Below, piece by piece: positions 8,353-18,036 of a DNA stretch of 64,000 nucleotides. Source of the DNA: a bacterium. GTDB lineage: Bacteria > Zhuqueibacterota > QNDG01 > JAGLOF01. The notes under the pieces are model-generated. The model saw nothing but the letters and a program-made list of their open reading frames with translations. It had not been told where the DNA came from and made no database searches. The stretch's first letter is position 1, and each line of letters opens with the position of its first letter. The stretch is taken from assembly GCA_023139105.1 (NCBI GenBank), contig JAGLOF010000004.1, positions 41,773 through 105,772 on the forward strand, given 5' to 3'. The position numbers and the translations under genes are program-made.

Positions 8353-9696
8353 CTATTTAGCGGATGAAAAAAGATCTGTTAAACCGGAAATAGTCACATC
8401 ATAAGACGTAGACTCTTCGATTGCCTGGCACAAAAATGTATTTACCGGATCAATCTGCTCAATTGCCCTGTCTATTTTAGGATTGGAACCTTTTACATAT
8501 GCACCAATATTTATCAAATCTTCGGATTCCCTATATGTAGCCAAAATCTCGCCGGCAGCACCTGCAGCAGACTTATGGTCTTGAGGTACAATATCATTCA
8601 TCACACGGCTGACAGACTCAAGTACATCAATTGCAGGATAATGATTCATGGCTGCCAACTTTCGACTGAGCACAATATGTCCATCAAGAATGGATCGTAC
8701 TGAATCAGCGACAGGATCATTCATATCGTCACTCTCAACTAAAACTGTGTATAGGCCTGTAATGCTGCCACGCTCACCTGTGCCGGCGCGTTCCAGCAAT
8801 TTCGGAAGCAGCGAAAATACAGAGGGCGTATACCCCTTGGTTGTAGGCGGCTCACCAACCGCAAGGCCAATCTCCCGTTGGGCCATAGCAAAACGCGTTA
8901 CCGAATCCATCATCAGCATTACACGTCTTCCCTGATCACGAAAATATTCAGCGATGGATGTGGCTGCCATGGCACCCTTTATACGAAGGATTGCCGACTG
9001 ATCCGATGTTACAACAACAACAACAGAACGCGCCAGTCCCTCAGGACCAAGATCACGTTCAATAAATTCACGAACCTCACGCCCTCTCTCTCCAATAAGA
9101 GCAATAACATTTACATCGGCTTCTGTATTACGGGCTATCATTCCCAGAAGAACACTTTTACCTACACCTGATCCTGCAAAAATACCCACACGTTGCCCTT
9201 CACCACATGTCAGCATTCCGTCAATTGCCCTGATACCCGTGGCAATAGGTTTTTCTATTCTCTTGCGTTTCATAGGATCAGGAGGATCACTATGAATTGC
9301 ACGTCGTTCAGAGACTATTAGTGGCCCTTTGCTGTCTATAGGGCGTCCCATGCCGTCTAATATGCGTCCAAGCAGATGCTCCCCAACAGGAACGGAGACC
9401 GGCTCACTACCGGCTATTACTTCTGACTCGGCAGAAATTCCTGCTATCGGGCCAAAGGGCATCAGTAATATTTTATTACCGCGCAGACCTACAACCTCTG
9501 CCAAAATACGATTCTGCCCATCCTTGGAGACAATCCAGCCAACATCTCCTATGTTCATCATTGGTCCTACAGACTCAACAATAACGCCAACCACCTGACT
9601 TACGCGGCCGCCCAGGCGCGTAGGACGAATACGGCCCAGAGCCTTTAAATAACGTTCCAGCCGGATCGGTGATCCATTTTGAGAAATTTTATCCAT
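8353..9696 (-). CDS. fliI: FliI, flagellum-specific export ATPase
   Basis: A 447-aa F1-beta-like ATPase. It has an N-terminal beta-barrel (about 25-95), then the P-loop [11 protein letters not shown] (about 173-183), the catalytic [11 protein letters not shown] segment, and the Walker B region [19 protein letters not shown]. The GE-x-P-loop order and [18 protein letters not shown] identify the type III/flagellar export branch rather than F1. It hydrolyses ATP at the cytoplasmic face of the export gate. All catalytic motifs are intact and length is normal. The ATG overlaps the fliH stop by one base. Confidence 0.97.
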   Translation of the reverse strand: MDKISQNGSPIRLERYLKALGRIRPTRLGGRVSQVVGVIVESVGPMMNIGDVGWIVSKDGQNRILAEVVGLRGNKILLMPFGPIAGISAESEVIAGSEPVSVPVGEHLLGRILDGMGRPIDSKGPLIVSERRAIHSDPPDPMKRKRIEKPIATGIRAIDGMLTCGEGQRVGIFAGSGVGKSVLLGMIARNTEADVNVIALIGERGREVREFIERDLGPEGLARSVVVVVTSDQSAILRIKGAMAATSIAEYFRDQGRRVMLMMDSVTRFAMAQREIGLAVGEPPTTKGYTPSVFSLLPKLLERAGTGERGSITGLYTVLVESDDMNDPVADSVRSILDGHIVLSRKLAAMNHYPAIDVLESVSRVMNDIVPQDHKSAAGAAGEILATYRESEDLINIGAYVKGSNPKIDRAIEQIDPVNTFLCQAIEESTSYDVTISGLTDLFSSAK

Positions 9697-10346
9697 TAAT
9701 ATGCCCCTAACAAGCCAGCAGCTATTTCCTCTATTTGCGTGTCAATACGAGCATCCACAATGCCTGAATCACTCTCAATCAGACAACCTCCTCGCCTAAT
9801 TTGAGCGTCTTCCTTTATTTCAATTTCCCGTATACTATGCATGGCCTCACGTATCTCCGGTTCAAAAGTCTTTATAGCTGTCCAATCTTCAGGGTGAACT
9901 TTAACAACAATTCTGCGCCTGTCTTCAACCTGACGCAAAGCCTCTTTTACTACATCCTTGATTAATTCCGGATCTTCAGTTACAGTACGCTGTATCAATA
10001 CTTTCACTATGGATAGTGACAATTGCGTAACAATTTCATCAACCTCACGAATAAGCGAGCTACGATAGATCTCCAACTCACGTGTCAATTCACCAAGCTG
10101 TTCCATTACCACCTTTATCTCCTGACGCCCCTGCTCCAGACCCATTTCAGTACCATCTTCAATGCCATTCTTATATGCAGCCTCACTACGCTCTTGATAC
10201 GTTTTTTCCAGTTCCGCAATCACAGTTTCCTGGCTGGGTTCCGGCTCTACCGGCTCAGGAGGGCCATTTCTATACCGCATGGTTTTAGGCAAAATTGCCC
10301 TGATATGCCGCACCGGATGAGGTAATTTCAAACGTTGCTCAAACAA
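9696..10346 (-). CDS. fliH: FliH, export ATPase regulator
   Basis: A 216-aa protein with a glycine-spaced helical region ([19 protein letters not shown], about 60-78), the GxxxG-type pattern of FliH. It is followed by a V-type stalk-like C-terminal domain with VKVHPEDW and [19 protein letters not shown]. FliH binds and inhibits FliI and tethers it to the C-ring. The start is uncertain. TTG 10346 has GGGGAAGAG upstream and overlaps fliG by 8 bp; ATG 10280 (MRYRNG) is the alternative. Order fliG-fliH-fliI is canonical. Confidence 0.92.
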   Translation of the reverse strand: MFEQRLKLPHPVRHIRAILPKTMRYRNGPPEPVEPEPSQETVIAELEKTYQERSEAAYKNGIEDGTEMGLEQGRQEIKVVMEQLGELTRELEIYRSSLIREVDEIVTQLSLSIVKVLIQRTVTEDPELIKDVVKEALRQVEDRRRIVVKVHPEDWTAIKTFEPEIREAMHSIREIEIKEDAQIRRGGCLIESDSGIVDARIDTQIEEIAAGLLGAY

Positions 10347-11355
10347 CTATCTCTTCCCCACCACCGGAGCTTGCCATCACAACCTCACCCTCTTCATCCA
10401 GTTTCCTTACAATATCAACTATCTTCTGCTGTGCTTTTTCAACATCCCGTAGTTTCACAGGTCCCATAAATTCCATCTCTTCACTGATCATTGCAGCTGC
10501 ACGTTCAGATACATTTGTCAGTATCTTCTTCTGCATCTCTTCACTGCTACCCTTTAAGGCCAGGCTCAACTCTTTCATGTCAACATCTTTCAGTACACGC
10601 TGTATTGATCTGTCATCCAGCATTAAAATATCTTCAAAGACAAACATCAGGTTCTTGATTTCAGTTGCCAGTTCAGGATCACGCTGTGATAAATCTGCAA
10701 GAATATTCTTTTCAACACTCTGCCCTGTCATGTTTAATATTCCTGCGGCCATTTTTACGCCGCCAATCTGGTTACCGGAAACATTAAACTCAACACGGGA
10801 TTCCAGGACTTTCTCAACCTCTTTAATATAATCGACAGCCACACGATCCATTGTTGCAAAACGGTACATCACATCATTACGCATATCCACAGGCAAATTG
10901 CCAATGATACTGGAGGCTTGAGCCGGTTCCAACTGTGTCAATACCAGTGCTATTGTCTGAGGATGTTCTTTCTGCATAAATGAGAGCAATTGTTCGGTAT
11001 CCAATTTTTTAAGCACATTAAATCCGCGAATTTCCATAGAACGCTGAACTTTTTTAATTATCTCCAAAGCCTTCTGACTTCCCAGTGCCTCTTCCAATAC
11101 TTCTTTGGCAAACTCAATACCACCAACGGCAATATATTGCTGGGCCAGCACCATCTGACGGAACTCGCCCTTTACATAATCTATTGTTTCACCGTCAATA
11201 TTATCCAGTAGAGCAATTTCACGGGTAATGGCTTCAACTTCTTCATCTGTCATCTCTTTTAAAATTGTAGATGAAGCCTTGGATCCTATTGTCACAAGCA
11301 ATATTGCAGCCTTTTTCTTCCCATCAACTTTTTTATTTTTTTTAAGTTCTGCCAT
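10339..11355 (-). CDS. fliG: FliG, flagellar motor switch protein
   Basis: A 338-aa C-ring protein, the usual length. The N-terminal domain has KKAAILLVTIG. The middle domain carries the EHPQTIALVL motif (about residues 127-136). The C-terminal torque domain includes FVFEDILMLDDRSIQRVLKD with the charged residues that contact MotA. It couples stator motion to rotor rotation and binds FliF through its N-terminus. The C-terminal tail ([17 protein letters not shown]) is slightly extended. It starts 2 bp after fliF. Confidence 0.97.
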   Translation of the reverse strand: MAELKKNKKVDGKKKAAILLVTIGSKASSTILKEMTDEEVEAITREIALLDNIDGETIDYVKGEFRQMVLAQQYIAVGGIEFAKEVLEEALGSQKALEIIKKVQRSMEIRGFNVLKKLDTEQLLSFMQKEHPQTIALVLTQLEPAQASSIIGNLPVDMRNDVMYRFATMDRVAVDYIKEVEKVLESRVEFNVSGNQIGGVKMAAGILNMTGQSVEKNILADLSQRDPELATEIKNLMFVFEDILMLDDRSIQRVLKDVDMKELSLALKGSSEEMQKKILTNVSERAAAMISEEMEFMGPVKLRDVEKAQQKIVDIVRKLDEEGEVVMASSGGGEEIVV

Positions 11356-11357
11356 TT

Positions 11358-12914
11358 CTATTCCTCAAGTAACCAATAACGAATTAATTTAACGGCAGCA
11401 GAAGGCTTCTCATCTACAAAATCAGAGATCTGCTGCAATAATTTAGCACTTTCTGCACCCTCGGGAGAGAGACCTTCCTCATCAATTCTGGGCAGAGGCA
11501 CAGCCTCTGTACTTTCACCCGGTAATACTGCACCACCAGCTGCACGCAGTTGACGTGTGCCGGCAATACCACTGGGTGCCGACAACTTCATCTTCTTCAG
11601 GCGCCCTTTGATTATCATGAGAAAAAGAAAAAGAAACAGGACAGGCAAAACCTTTTGCACCAGATCAATATACTGGCCATCAATTCCAAAAAGAAAATCA
11701 GGTTCAACAGAAAGAGGCTCATCACTCGTGTCAAATGCAAGGTTTGCTATTTCAAACTGATCCCTGTCCTCATTAAATCCTATTGCATTTTTAACAATAT
11801 TTTCCAATGCATTCATCTCTTCCGGCAGCCGTTGTCTGACACTGTCCACCATTACACCGTTAATATCAGGCATGGTACGCCTGAAATGATCAACAACAAC
11901 CGAAATCGATAATTGAGTAATACCGCCAACTGCATTTACAATATGCTCAACAGTCGTGGGAACATTATAATTAGTAGTAAAATACTCTGATTGGCCGGTA
12001 ACGTTTTGCTGCCCTTGATTTGATTTCTCACTACGTTCTTCACTGAGAATGGCCGTATTATTCGGATCATAATTCTCACTTGTCTGCTCTATGCGCTGAA
12101 AATCAAGATTTGCCGTAACCCGAATATGTGAGTGCCCTTCCCCCAGTACAGCCGACAACATCGATTGAGCCTTTTGTGTAAGATGAGCCTCGACACGCCG
12201 TTGAACATCTAATTGAGAAGATGTCATGCCCATTATACTATCCATAGAATAGGCTCCACTGAGCGTACGACCTCGTGAATCAACAATCTTGACATTGCCC
12301 GGATGCAGACCTTCAACACCGGCAGAAACCAAGTTTGCAATGCCTTCAACCTGTTCATCACGTAGCCTTCGATTTGTGGACATATGTAGAACTATTGAAG
12401 CAGTAGGATCATTTTGATCTTTCCTGAAGAGACGGTCTTCCGGAATAACTATATGAACACGGGCCTTGGTAATTCCTTTAATTGATTCAATTGTACGGCT
12501 CAGTTCTCCTTCAAGGGCCCTGCGGTAATTAATTTTCTGAACAAAATTTGAGAGTCCAATCTCATTCTGATCAAAAATCTCATAACCAATAGATCCGGCG
12601 GAGGGTAGTCCCTGAGCTGCCAGGGTGACGCGCCATTCATATATTTGCCTGGATGGAATTAATACAGATGAACCACCGGCTGAAAGCTTATATGGCACAT
12701 TCTGAGCTCTGAGAGACTCGACAATCTGGTCAGCTTCTTTCAAATCCAGATTAGAAAACAGAAGTGCATAATCGGGCTGAGTGGCCCATCTGAACAGAAA
12801 AACAAAACCAAGGATACCAACAATAAGCGTAGTGGAGATTGTCATCTTCTGGCCCAGAGTCATGCCTCGTAAAAAGCCTAATATTTTATCTTTAAATTGA
12901 TCAGCATCCGCCAT
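11358..12914 (-). CDS. fliF: FliF, flagellar MS-ring protein
   Basis: A 518-aa inner-membrane protein with two TM segments, at about 27-45 and 430-450. It has ring-building motifs between them: DQIVESLRAQNVPYKL, SRQIYEWRVTLAAQGLP and EGELSRTIESIKGITKARVHI. The last feature is the conserved secretin/YscJ-like domain. FliF forms the MS ring, the foundation of the basal body. The C-terminal cytoplasmic part (about 455-518, ending AAVKLIRYWLLEE) is the FliG-binding tail. No truncation is seen. Confidence 0.97.
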   Translation of the reverse strand: MADADQFKDKILGFLRGMTLGQKMTISTTLIVGILGFVFLFRWATQPDYALLFSNLDLKEADQIVESLRAQNVPYKLSAGGSSVLIPSRQIYEWRVTLAAQGLPSAGSIGYEIFDQNEIGLSNFVQKINYRRALEGELSRTIESIKGITKARVHIVIPEDRLFRKDQNDPTASIVLHMSTNRRLRDEQVEGIANLVSAGVEGLHPGNVKIVDSRGRTLSGAYSMDSIMGMTSSQLDVQRRVEAHLTQKAQSMLSAVLGEGHSHIRVTANLDFQRIEQTSENYDPNNTAILSEERSEKSNQGQQNVTGQSEYFTTNYNVPTTVEHIVNAVGGITQLSISVVVDHFRRTMPDINGVMVDSVRQRLPEEMNALENIVKNAIGFNEDRDQFEIANLAFDTSDEPLSVEPDFLFGIDGQYIDLVQKVLPVLFLFLFLMIIKGRLKKMKLSAPSGIAGTRQLRAAGGAVLPGESTEAVPLPRIDEEGLSPEGAESAKLLQQISDFVDEKPSAAVKLIRYWLLEE

Positions 12915-12944
12915 GGATGGCTCCCTTTCATCTCAAACAATTAA

Positions 12945-13247
12945 TTACATCTGTGTTCGCATTATCTCTTTATAAGACTCCAGCAATTTATTCCTTATTT
13001 CAATAACCATCTCAAGCCCTACACTGGCTTTCTCTGCCGCAATCATCACCTGATGGAGATCTGTCACTTCACCACTAGCCATCTTTTCAGCACCTTTACC
13101 CGCTTCTATAATAGTCTGGTTTACATCTTCCAGCATATTACCCAGAGTCTCTCCAAAACCGGGTTTGGATACCTTATCAGGCATCTTATTAATGGCACCA
13201 ATACGGCCACCAAGCCCTCCAATATGTGAAATTTCACTCATAGTCAA
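12945..13247 (-). CDS. fliE: FliE, MS ring-rod junction protein
   Basis: A 100-aa protein with the conserved FliE C-terminal half: SGEVTDLHQVMIAAEKAS then LEMVIEIRNKLLESYKEIMRTQM. It links the MS ring to the proximal rod built from FlgB/FlgC. Size and position between flgC and fliF are canonical. The N-terminal 25 residues are variable and Gly-rich. It is separated from fliF by 30 bp. Confidence 0.95.
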   Translation of the reverse strand: MTMSEISHIGGLGGRIGAINKMPDKVSKPGFGETLGNMLEDVNQTIIEAGKGAEKMASGEVTDLHQVMIAAEKASVGLEMVIEIRNKLLESYKEIMRTQM

Positions 13248-13256
13248 GCTCCTGCC

Positions 13257-13598
13257 CTAAGAAACTAAATCCAGATTATGCCCCCGCACAGCCGAATGCA
13301 TTCCGACATTCTGACCTTGCTGGTAGGCGGATATGCCAAAGATACCACCTGATGGAGGAAATAATGCGCCAAGCAACGCCTTCTCTTCACCACTCAAATA
13401 CTTGGACAACGGCTGACTTACAGGGTCACTCATGGATGTATTCTGCAGCTGCCCTACAGAATTAACCGAATTTGTCTGTTGTGCCTGTTCAGCCTGTGCG
13501 GCTTTGGCTATCTTGTCAAATTGTGCTGCCTGTCCGGCATCTTGACGTTGAGGCCGTGATACGGGTTGATACGACAGTCCATTTTGCTCAATTCTCAT
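13257..13598 (-). CDS. Unrecognised small protein between flgC and fliE
   Basis: A 113-aa, Gln/Ala/Ser-rich protein that I do not recognise. It begins MRIEQNGLSYQPVSRPQ, has a helical Gln/Ala middle (AKAAQAEQAQQ), and then a compact C-terminal motif SKYLSGEEKALLGALFPPSG. That motif resembles the start of FliK in this window (LNAEEAALFGGFFA), hinting at a shared export or docking signal. No TM or signal peptide is visible. ATG 13598 is preferred because AGGAG lies 10 nt upstream; ATG 13607 would leave a 1-nt spacer. Embedding between rod genes with 9-11 bp gaps suggests a flagellar structural or assembly role, but this is inference. Confidence 0.75.
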   Translation of the reverse strand: MRIEQNGLSYQPVSRPQRQDAGQAAQFDKIAKAAQAEQAQQTNSVNSVGQLQNTSMSDPVSQPLSKYLSGEEKALLGALFPPSGGIFGISAYQQGQNVGMHSAVRGHNLDLVS

Positions 13599-13618
13599 GC
13601 GCTGCATACTCCTTTACA

Positions 13619-14140
13619 CTAAATTTCCAGTGCCTTCTTCATCATGGCCTTGGCCGCATTTAAAATAGAAATATTTGCCTCATAACTCCTGGAAGCAGTC
13701 ATAAGATTTGTCATCTCTTCAACAGAATTAACATTGGGTTTTAGTACATAGCCCTCTGCATCAGCTGATGGATTCTCAGGCTCATAAACTTTTTTGAAAG
13801 GATTTGTCTGCTCCATGACAATTTGAGCATCCACACCACTCAGGGCCGGATCATTGCCTCCTACACCCATATCCTCTTCCATACCGCGTTTATCAAAATG
13901 CCGTATCGAATCCTGCTGTAGCTCGATACCCCGCATGGCATCACTCATTTCACGGGCAAAAAGCACCTCTACCGGTTTCTCTCCAAAAGTAACACGGCGC
14001 GGCACATAGGGCCCGCCAGCCGCCGTCTCAGTAGTATCAATATTTGCAATATTACTGGCAGTAGCATCTATCAAACGGCGTTGTGCTGCCAGCCCGCTGC
14101 CACTCACACGAAATACTGAGAATAAACGATCAAATGCCAT
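13619..14140 (-). CDS. flgC: FlgC, proximal rod protein
   Basis: A 173-aa rod protein. The N-terminal flagellar rod motif reads SGSGLAAQRRLIDATASNIANIDTTETAAGGPY. The C-terminus has VNSVEEMTNLMTASRSYEANI and AKAMMKKALEI, characteristic of FlgC. Together with FlgB it forms the proximal rod. Length is somewhat longer than the usual 130-150 aa because of a charged loop (about 75-120). Coupled to flgB by an 18-bp gap. Confidence 0.95.
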   Translation of the reverse strand: MAFDRLFSVFRVSGSGLAAQRRLIDATASNIANIDTTETAAGGPYVPRRVTFGEKPVEVLFAREMSDAMRGIELQQDSIRHFDKRGMEEDMGVGGNDPALSGVDAQIVMEQTNPFKKVYEPENPSADAEGYVLKPNVNSVEEMTNLMTASRSYEANISILNAAKAMMKKALEI

Positions 14141-14158
14141 AATAAAACCCCTAACTCA

Positions 14159-14542
14159 CTAATTACGCCCGCGAATGGCTGTATGCAACCCTCTGAACTG
14201 CCGGCCAATTAAATTTGCTGCTGTATGATACAAGATCTGATTTTCAGCAGAAGCAGCCATCTCTGTCTCAAGATCTACAGCCTCATTAAGTGTATTGACC
14301 AGACCGTCTGCTCCTTTTTGCCCGGAAAAGGGCATATGCCGTAAATCTTCTCTCAATGCAGTCAGCCTTGATGCCTGATCCATCTCTTTCAAACTGGCGG
14401 CAAAATCTACATCCCTGCGCTGATAACCAGGTGTCATAACGTTTGCCACATTACCGGATATTACACGCTGCTTCAGCCCTGCTACATCCAGCATCTTTTC
14501 AATAAAAGGTACAGGCGTCTTTTGAAATATGCCTTTAAGCAT
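14159..14542 (-). CDS. flgB: FlgB, proximal rod protein
   Basis: A 127-aa rod protein with the FlgB N-terminal motif GLKQRVISGNVANVMTPGYQRRDVDF and the C-terminal helix EMAASAENQILYHTAANLIG. It is the first gene of the flagellar operon, which then reads without large gaps to motB. A sigma-54 site at 14584-14599 precedes it, putting the start of transcription near 14572 and giving a leader of about 30 nt. Length is normal. Confidence 0.96.
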   Translation of the reverse strand: MLKGIFQKTPVPFIEKMLDVAGLKQRVISGNVANVMTPGYQRRDVDFAASLKEMDQASRLTALREDLRHMPFSGQKGADGLVNTLNEAVDLETEMAASAENQILYHTAANLIGRQFRGLHTAIRGRN

Positions 14543-14583
14543 TGTAAAACTCCATTCTATTTACATTCATCAGGAGTCAAAAA

Positions 14584-14599
14584 TGCAAGCCGCATGCCA
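14584..14599 (-). promoter_or_regulatory. Sigma-54 (-24/-12) promoter of the flgB operon
   Basis: The minus strand reads TGGCATGCGGCTTGCA, a close match to TGGCACG-N4-TTGCW with the invariant GG and GC ten bases apart. It lies 42 bp before the flgB ATG. The gene upstream encodes an NtrC-family activator that would work with sigma-54, so promoter and regulator agree. The surrounding 188-bp gap contains no other gene. Confidence 0.88.
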
Positions 14600-14730
14600 A
14601 TCTAAAATAGTTATGATTTCAGAAAAGATAATACCGTAAGTTGTTGTTTTTTATAGGAAGAAAAGGGAAGTGTTAATATTAAGCCTGATGTGCAATACCA
14701 TATACCGGGGAAATTTTCACTATCTGCTAA

Positions 14731-16116
14731 TTACTTTTGATCTTGTACTGCCTTGTCAATGATCTCATAATCCCGAAGTTTTGTCCGTAGCGTTTTAATG
14801 GTAATACCAAGTTTTTTAGCGGTTTGAGTCTTGTTAAAATTCATCCTGCGATAAGTACGAATAATCAACTGTTTCTCTACTTCTGCAATTGTCATATCTT
14901 CTCTAAAACCATTCTCATCCTCCAGGAGGTCACGGTGGTCTTCAAGAAATAGAAAATGCTCCGGTTTAAGTATATCTTCACGATTTAAGATTACAGCTGT
15001 CTCAACAGAATTTTCCAGTTCACGCACATTACCAGGCCAGTCGTATTGTATTAATAATTCCAGGGCTTTATTGGAAAAACTCTTATTTTTATCATACTTT
15101 TTATTATAACTATCTAAAAAATGTGTTAGAAAATGCGGAATGTCTTCACGCCGGTCTCTCAAAGATGTTAAAGTGAGAGAGACAACATTCAACCTGAAAA
15201 ATAAATCTTTTCTAAAATTACCTTTTTTCACTTCATCCTTGAGATTACGGTTAGTAGTGGCAATAACACGCACATCCACTTTTACTGTTTTACCACTGCC
15301 TACTCTTTCAAACTCCTGATGCTGCAGAACGCGAAGCAGTTTGGCCTGTACATGCAGATCCAGCTCACCAATTTCATCGAGAAGCAATGTGCCGCCGTCA
15401 GCAAGTTCAAACCTGCCCTTAGTGCGTTGTACAGCACCTGTAAATGCACCTTTCTCATGTCCAAACAGTTCATTCTCAAGAAGAGATTCTGGCAATGCGG
15501 CACAATTAACTTTAATAAAAGGTTTGTCGCGTCTCGGACTCACCTGACGAAGTGCACTGGCTGCCACTTCTTTACCCGTACCTGTTTCACCCATAATCAA
15601 TACCGTAGAAGATAGCGGGCCCACCATATCTATTAATTCTTTGACACGTTGGCTACTTGTGCTCCGACCGATTATTTGACTTACCGTGCTGTTTTTATTG
15701 AGTTCCTGTTTCAAAAAACGATTTTCATCCAGCAGTTTCTGATGCTGGAAAACACGCTCTATTACAATATCAAGTTCTTCCAGTTCAACAGGCTTGGTAA
15801 TATAGTCAAAGGCCCCTTTTTTCATAGCATCAACAGCTGTAGATACAGAGCCAAAGGCTGTGATGATAATAACCTCTGTAGCCGGAGAGATTTTTTTTAT
15901 CCTGGTCAGCAGCTCCAAACCATCCATGCCAGCCATCTTTAAATCACTAACCACAAGGTGATATGGATGTTTTTTGATCTCTTCAAGGCCCGCAAGACCA
16001 TCGGCAGCACTGGCTACCTGACATCCCTTACGTTTTAATACATCACCAATAAAACGTCTGAGTATGGGGTCGTCTTCAACTACCAGGATAGATCTATCTT
16101 GTAATGACATAATCAT
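14731..16116 (-). CDS. NtrC-family sigma-54 activator, flagellar (FlrC/FlgR-like)
   Basis: A 461-aa response regulator. The receiver domain (1-125) has DLKMAGMDG containing the phospho-acceptor Asp. The AAA+ domain (about 145-375) has Walker A GETGTGKE and the sigma-54 contact loop GAFTGAV. A C-terminal Fis-type HTH reads [20 protein letters not shown]. It would activate the sigma-54 promoters at 14584 and 245. ATG 16116 lies 1 bp after the kinase stop; ATG 16110 (MSLQDR) with GAG upstream is equally plausible. Position next to flgB and pairing with the PAS kinase suggest a FlrB-FlrC/FlgS-FlgR-type circuit. Confidence 0.92.
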   Translation of the reverse strand: MIMSLQDRSILVVEDDPILRRFIGDVLKRKGCQVASAADGLAGLEEIKKHPYHLVVSDLKMAGMDGLELLTRIKKISPATEVIIITAFGSVSTAVDAMKKGAFDYITKPVELEELDIVIERVFQHQKLLDENRFLKQELNKNSTVSQIIGRSTSSQRVKELIDMVGPLSSTVLIMGETGTGKEVAASALRQVSPRRDKPFIKVNCAALPESLLENELFGHEKGAFTGAVQRTKGRFELADGGTLLLDEIGELDLHVQAKLLRVLQHQEFERVGSGKTVKVDVRVIATTNRNLKDEVKKGNFRKDLFFRLNVVSLTLTSLRDRREDIPHFLTHFLDSYNKKYDKNKSFSNKALELLIQYDWPGNVRELENSVETAVILNREDILKPEHFLFLEDHRDLLEDENGFREDMTIAEVEKQLIIRTYRRMNFNKTQTAKKLGITIKTLRTKLRDYEIIDKAVQDQK

Positions 16117-16117
16117 C

Positions 16118-17377
16118 TCAATGCTTAGGTAACATTATAGTAACCGTTGTACCTGCAGCAAGCTCACTTTCTATTAATATATCACCATGATGCAGGCCGA
16201 TAAAGTTCTTGGCCAGGGCCAAGCCTAAACCCAGGCCCTGCTCTCTTGTAGTAAAAAATGGTGTAAAAAGTTGCTGCAACACATCTTTACTCATGCCAAT
16301 GCCATGGTCAATTATTGATATGGCTGCATATTCATGCCTGTCTTTACCGCTCTTCTTTATTATTTTTAATTCAACACGAATATCAGAATTTTTAACATTG
16401 GCCTTCATAGCATTATTTAAGATTGACATCAACGCCTGTTCAATTAAAATAGGATCAAAAGTTACATTCAAAGGAGAAGTAATAGAATCAAAATTATGCA
16501 GTATATTAACACCCGCTTCCTTCACTTCGTCTTGCTGAAGGAAATAGCCCAGCACATCACGCATGTAAGATACTACGTCCGTCTCTTCAAAATAGGGTTT
16601 TACAGGCCTGGTAAAATGATTAAAATTAGCAACAATTTCATCTAATCGTATTATAGACTCATTCACATGACCAACCATCTCGAGCCGCGGGTCATCCTTA
16701 TCAAAGGATTCTGCTATAAGGTCTACATAACCGCGTATGCCGCCCAGGGGATTACGCACTTCATGTGCAACTAAAGCGGCCATCTGATTAAGAGCCGTTT
16801 GAGTTTTTATCTGCAGCATCTCTTTTTCAAGCCTCTTAATACGGGAAAGATCTGAAAAAACCTCAACCACACCAAGAACTTTCTGATCACCTTCTGTTAC
16901 AAGGGCCGTACTGTATCTAACCGGTACAGGCTGACCGCTTTTTGTTTGAAGCTGCTTCTCTTCCAGATTAAGTGCCCTACCCTCATTCAAGGTATAAAGA
17001 GGTGAAAAACGTTGACTAAATCCCTTTGCAAAAACTTCTTTATAGGGGCGCCCCAGCACCTCTTCTCCGGTAAATCCCGTCATTTTTTGCGCACCATTAT
17101 TGAACAAAACTATAACACCCTGAGGATCTATCACTACCATGCCGCTTGTCATGCTGTTCAGTATGGAATCAAAGAACCAACGCAGCTGGTTAACCTTGTA
17201 AAAATCTTCTTCAAGCTGTTTGTTCTGCTCAGACATTTGAAGATTCAATGCCTGAATATTTTGTTTCAACTCCTTATAATTGGCATCTAAACTTGAGACA
17301 CTTGAATTAAATGAATCAAAGGCATTGACAATAGAGTGCGCATCAACATCTTGTTTTTTTTGCACATCATTGCTCAT
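16118..17377 (-). CDS. Cytoplasmic PAS sensor histidine kinase (flagellar regulatory)
   Basis: A 419-aa soluble kinase with no TM. It has an N-terminal coiled coil (about 20-70), a PAS domain (about 70-185), HisKA with ALVAHEVRNPLGG (His205), and HATPase with the N-box MSILNNAMKA, G1 DHGIGM and G2 GLGLGLALAKNF. It is likely the partner of the NtrC-family activator one base downstream. A cytoplasmic kinase paired with a sigma-54 activator is how FlrB/FleS/FlgS work, sensing export apparatus or basal-body assembly in other bacteria; the signal here is unknown. The ATG overlaps the upstream stop (TAATG). Confidence 0.9.
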   Translation of the reverse strand: MSNDVQKKQDVDAHSIVNAFDSFNSSVSSLDANYKELKQNIQALNLQMSEQNKQLEEDFYKVNQLRWFFDSILNSMTSGMVVIDPQGVIVLFNNGAQKMTGFTGEEVLGRPYKEVFAKGFSQRFSPLYTLNEGRALNLEEKQLQTKSGQPVPVRYSTALVTEGDQKVLGVVEVFSDLSRIKRLEKEMLQIKTQTALNQMAALVAHEVRNPLGGIRGYVDLIAESFDKDDPRLEMVGHVNESIIRLDEIVANFNHFTRPVKPYFEETDVVSYMRDVLGYFLQQDEVKEAGVNILHNFDSITSPLNVTFDPILIEQALMSILNNAMKANVKNSDIRVELKIIKKSGKDRHEYAAISIIDHGIGMSKDVLQQLFTPFFTTREQGLGLGLALAKNFIGLHHGDILIESELAAGTTVTIMLPKH

Positions 17378-18036
17378 TAGCGCGCCTCTGACTTCTTAGC
17401 TTTTAGCCTTTTCAATCTACGTTCAAATTCACTGTCAGATATCACAGAATTATTATGCAGTTCTTCAAGTTTTGCCTGACGTTCTTCCAGATCAATGGTT
17501 TTTTTCCGATAAGCCGATATTCCTGTTGAGGTAAATCCCTCATCATGGCTCTCCGCAGCAGGCAGAATACGATGTCCATGGCGCAACATACTTTCATACT
17601 TCTGTATCTGAGCCTTTGCATCTTGAAGTTCCTGCCGCAAACGTATCATCTCCTGCTGATTCTCCTGCTCCTGAAGACATCGCCTTATTACATCGGCCAA
17701 CTGTTCCAGTTTAAAAGGTTTAATTAAATAATCCTGAACACCAATTTTCATAGCTTCCAGAGCAGTTTCAAGGGTTGGATGACCCGTCATCATAATCATG
17801 ATTATATCAAATGAAAGGCGCTTGAACTCATTAATAAGCGTGATACCGTCCATATCATCAAGCATCAAATCGATCACTGCCAGATCAACAGGTTTTTCTT
17901 TCAACAGAGAAATTGCTGCCGGACCGGAAGAAGCTAATACTACATCATAACCCTCTTTGGTTAAAAAACGATGCAGTAAATCGCTAATGAACATATCGTC
18001 ATCAACAATCAAAATACGAATTTTATCTTTATTCAT
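17377..18036 (-). CDS. Response regulator: receiver + coiled coil + SHOCT-like tail
   Basis: A 219-aa protein. A receiver domain (about 1-120) has VDDDMFISD, the Asp in VIDLMLDDMDG, and a TGHPTLETA loop. It is followed by a coiled coil and a short C-terminal helical pair ERQAKLEELHNNSVISDSEFERRL, which resembles a SHOCT oligomerisation motif. There is no DNA-binding or enzymatic output domain. ATG 18036 is chosen as it begins MNKDKIRILIVDDD; in-frame ATGs 6 and 12 bp... upstream (MTMP-) are possible. It overlaps the stop of the 95-aa gene by 8 bp. A scaffold or phosphorelay role within the cassette is inferred. Confidence 0.85.
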   Translation of the reverse strand: MNKDKIRILIVDDDMFISDLLHRFLTKEGYDVVLASSGPAAISLLKEKPVDLAVIDLMLDDMDGITLINEFKRLSFDIIMIMMTGHPTLETALEAMKIGVQDYLIKPFKLEQLADVIRRCLQEQENQQEMIRLRQELQDAKAQIQKYESMLRHGHRILPAAESHDEGFTSTGISAYRKKTIDLEERQAKLEELHNNSVISDSEFERRLKRLKAKKSEAR

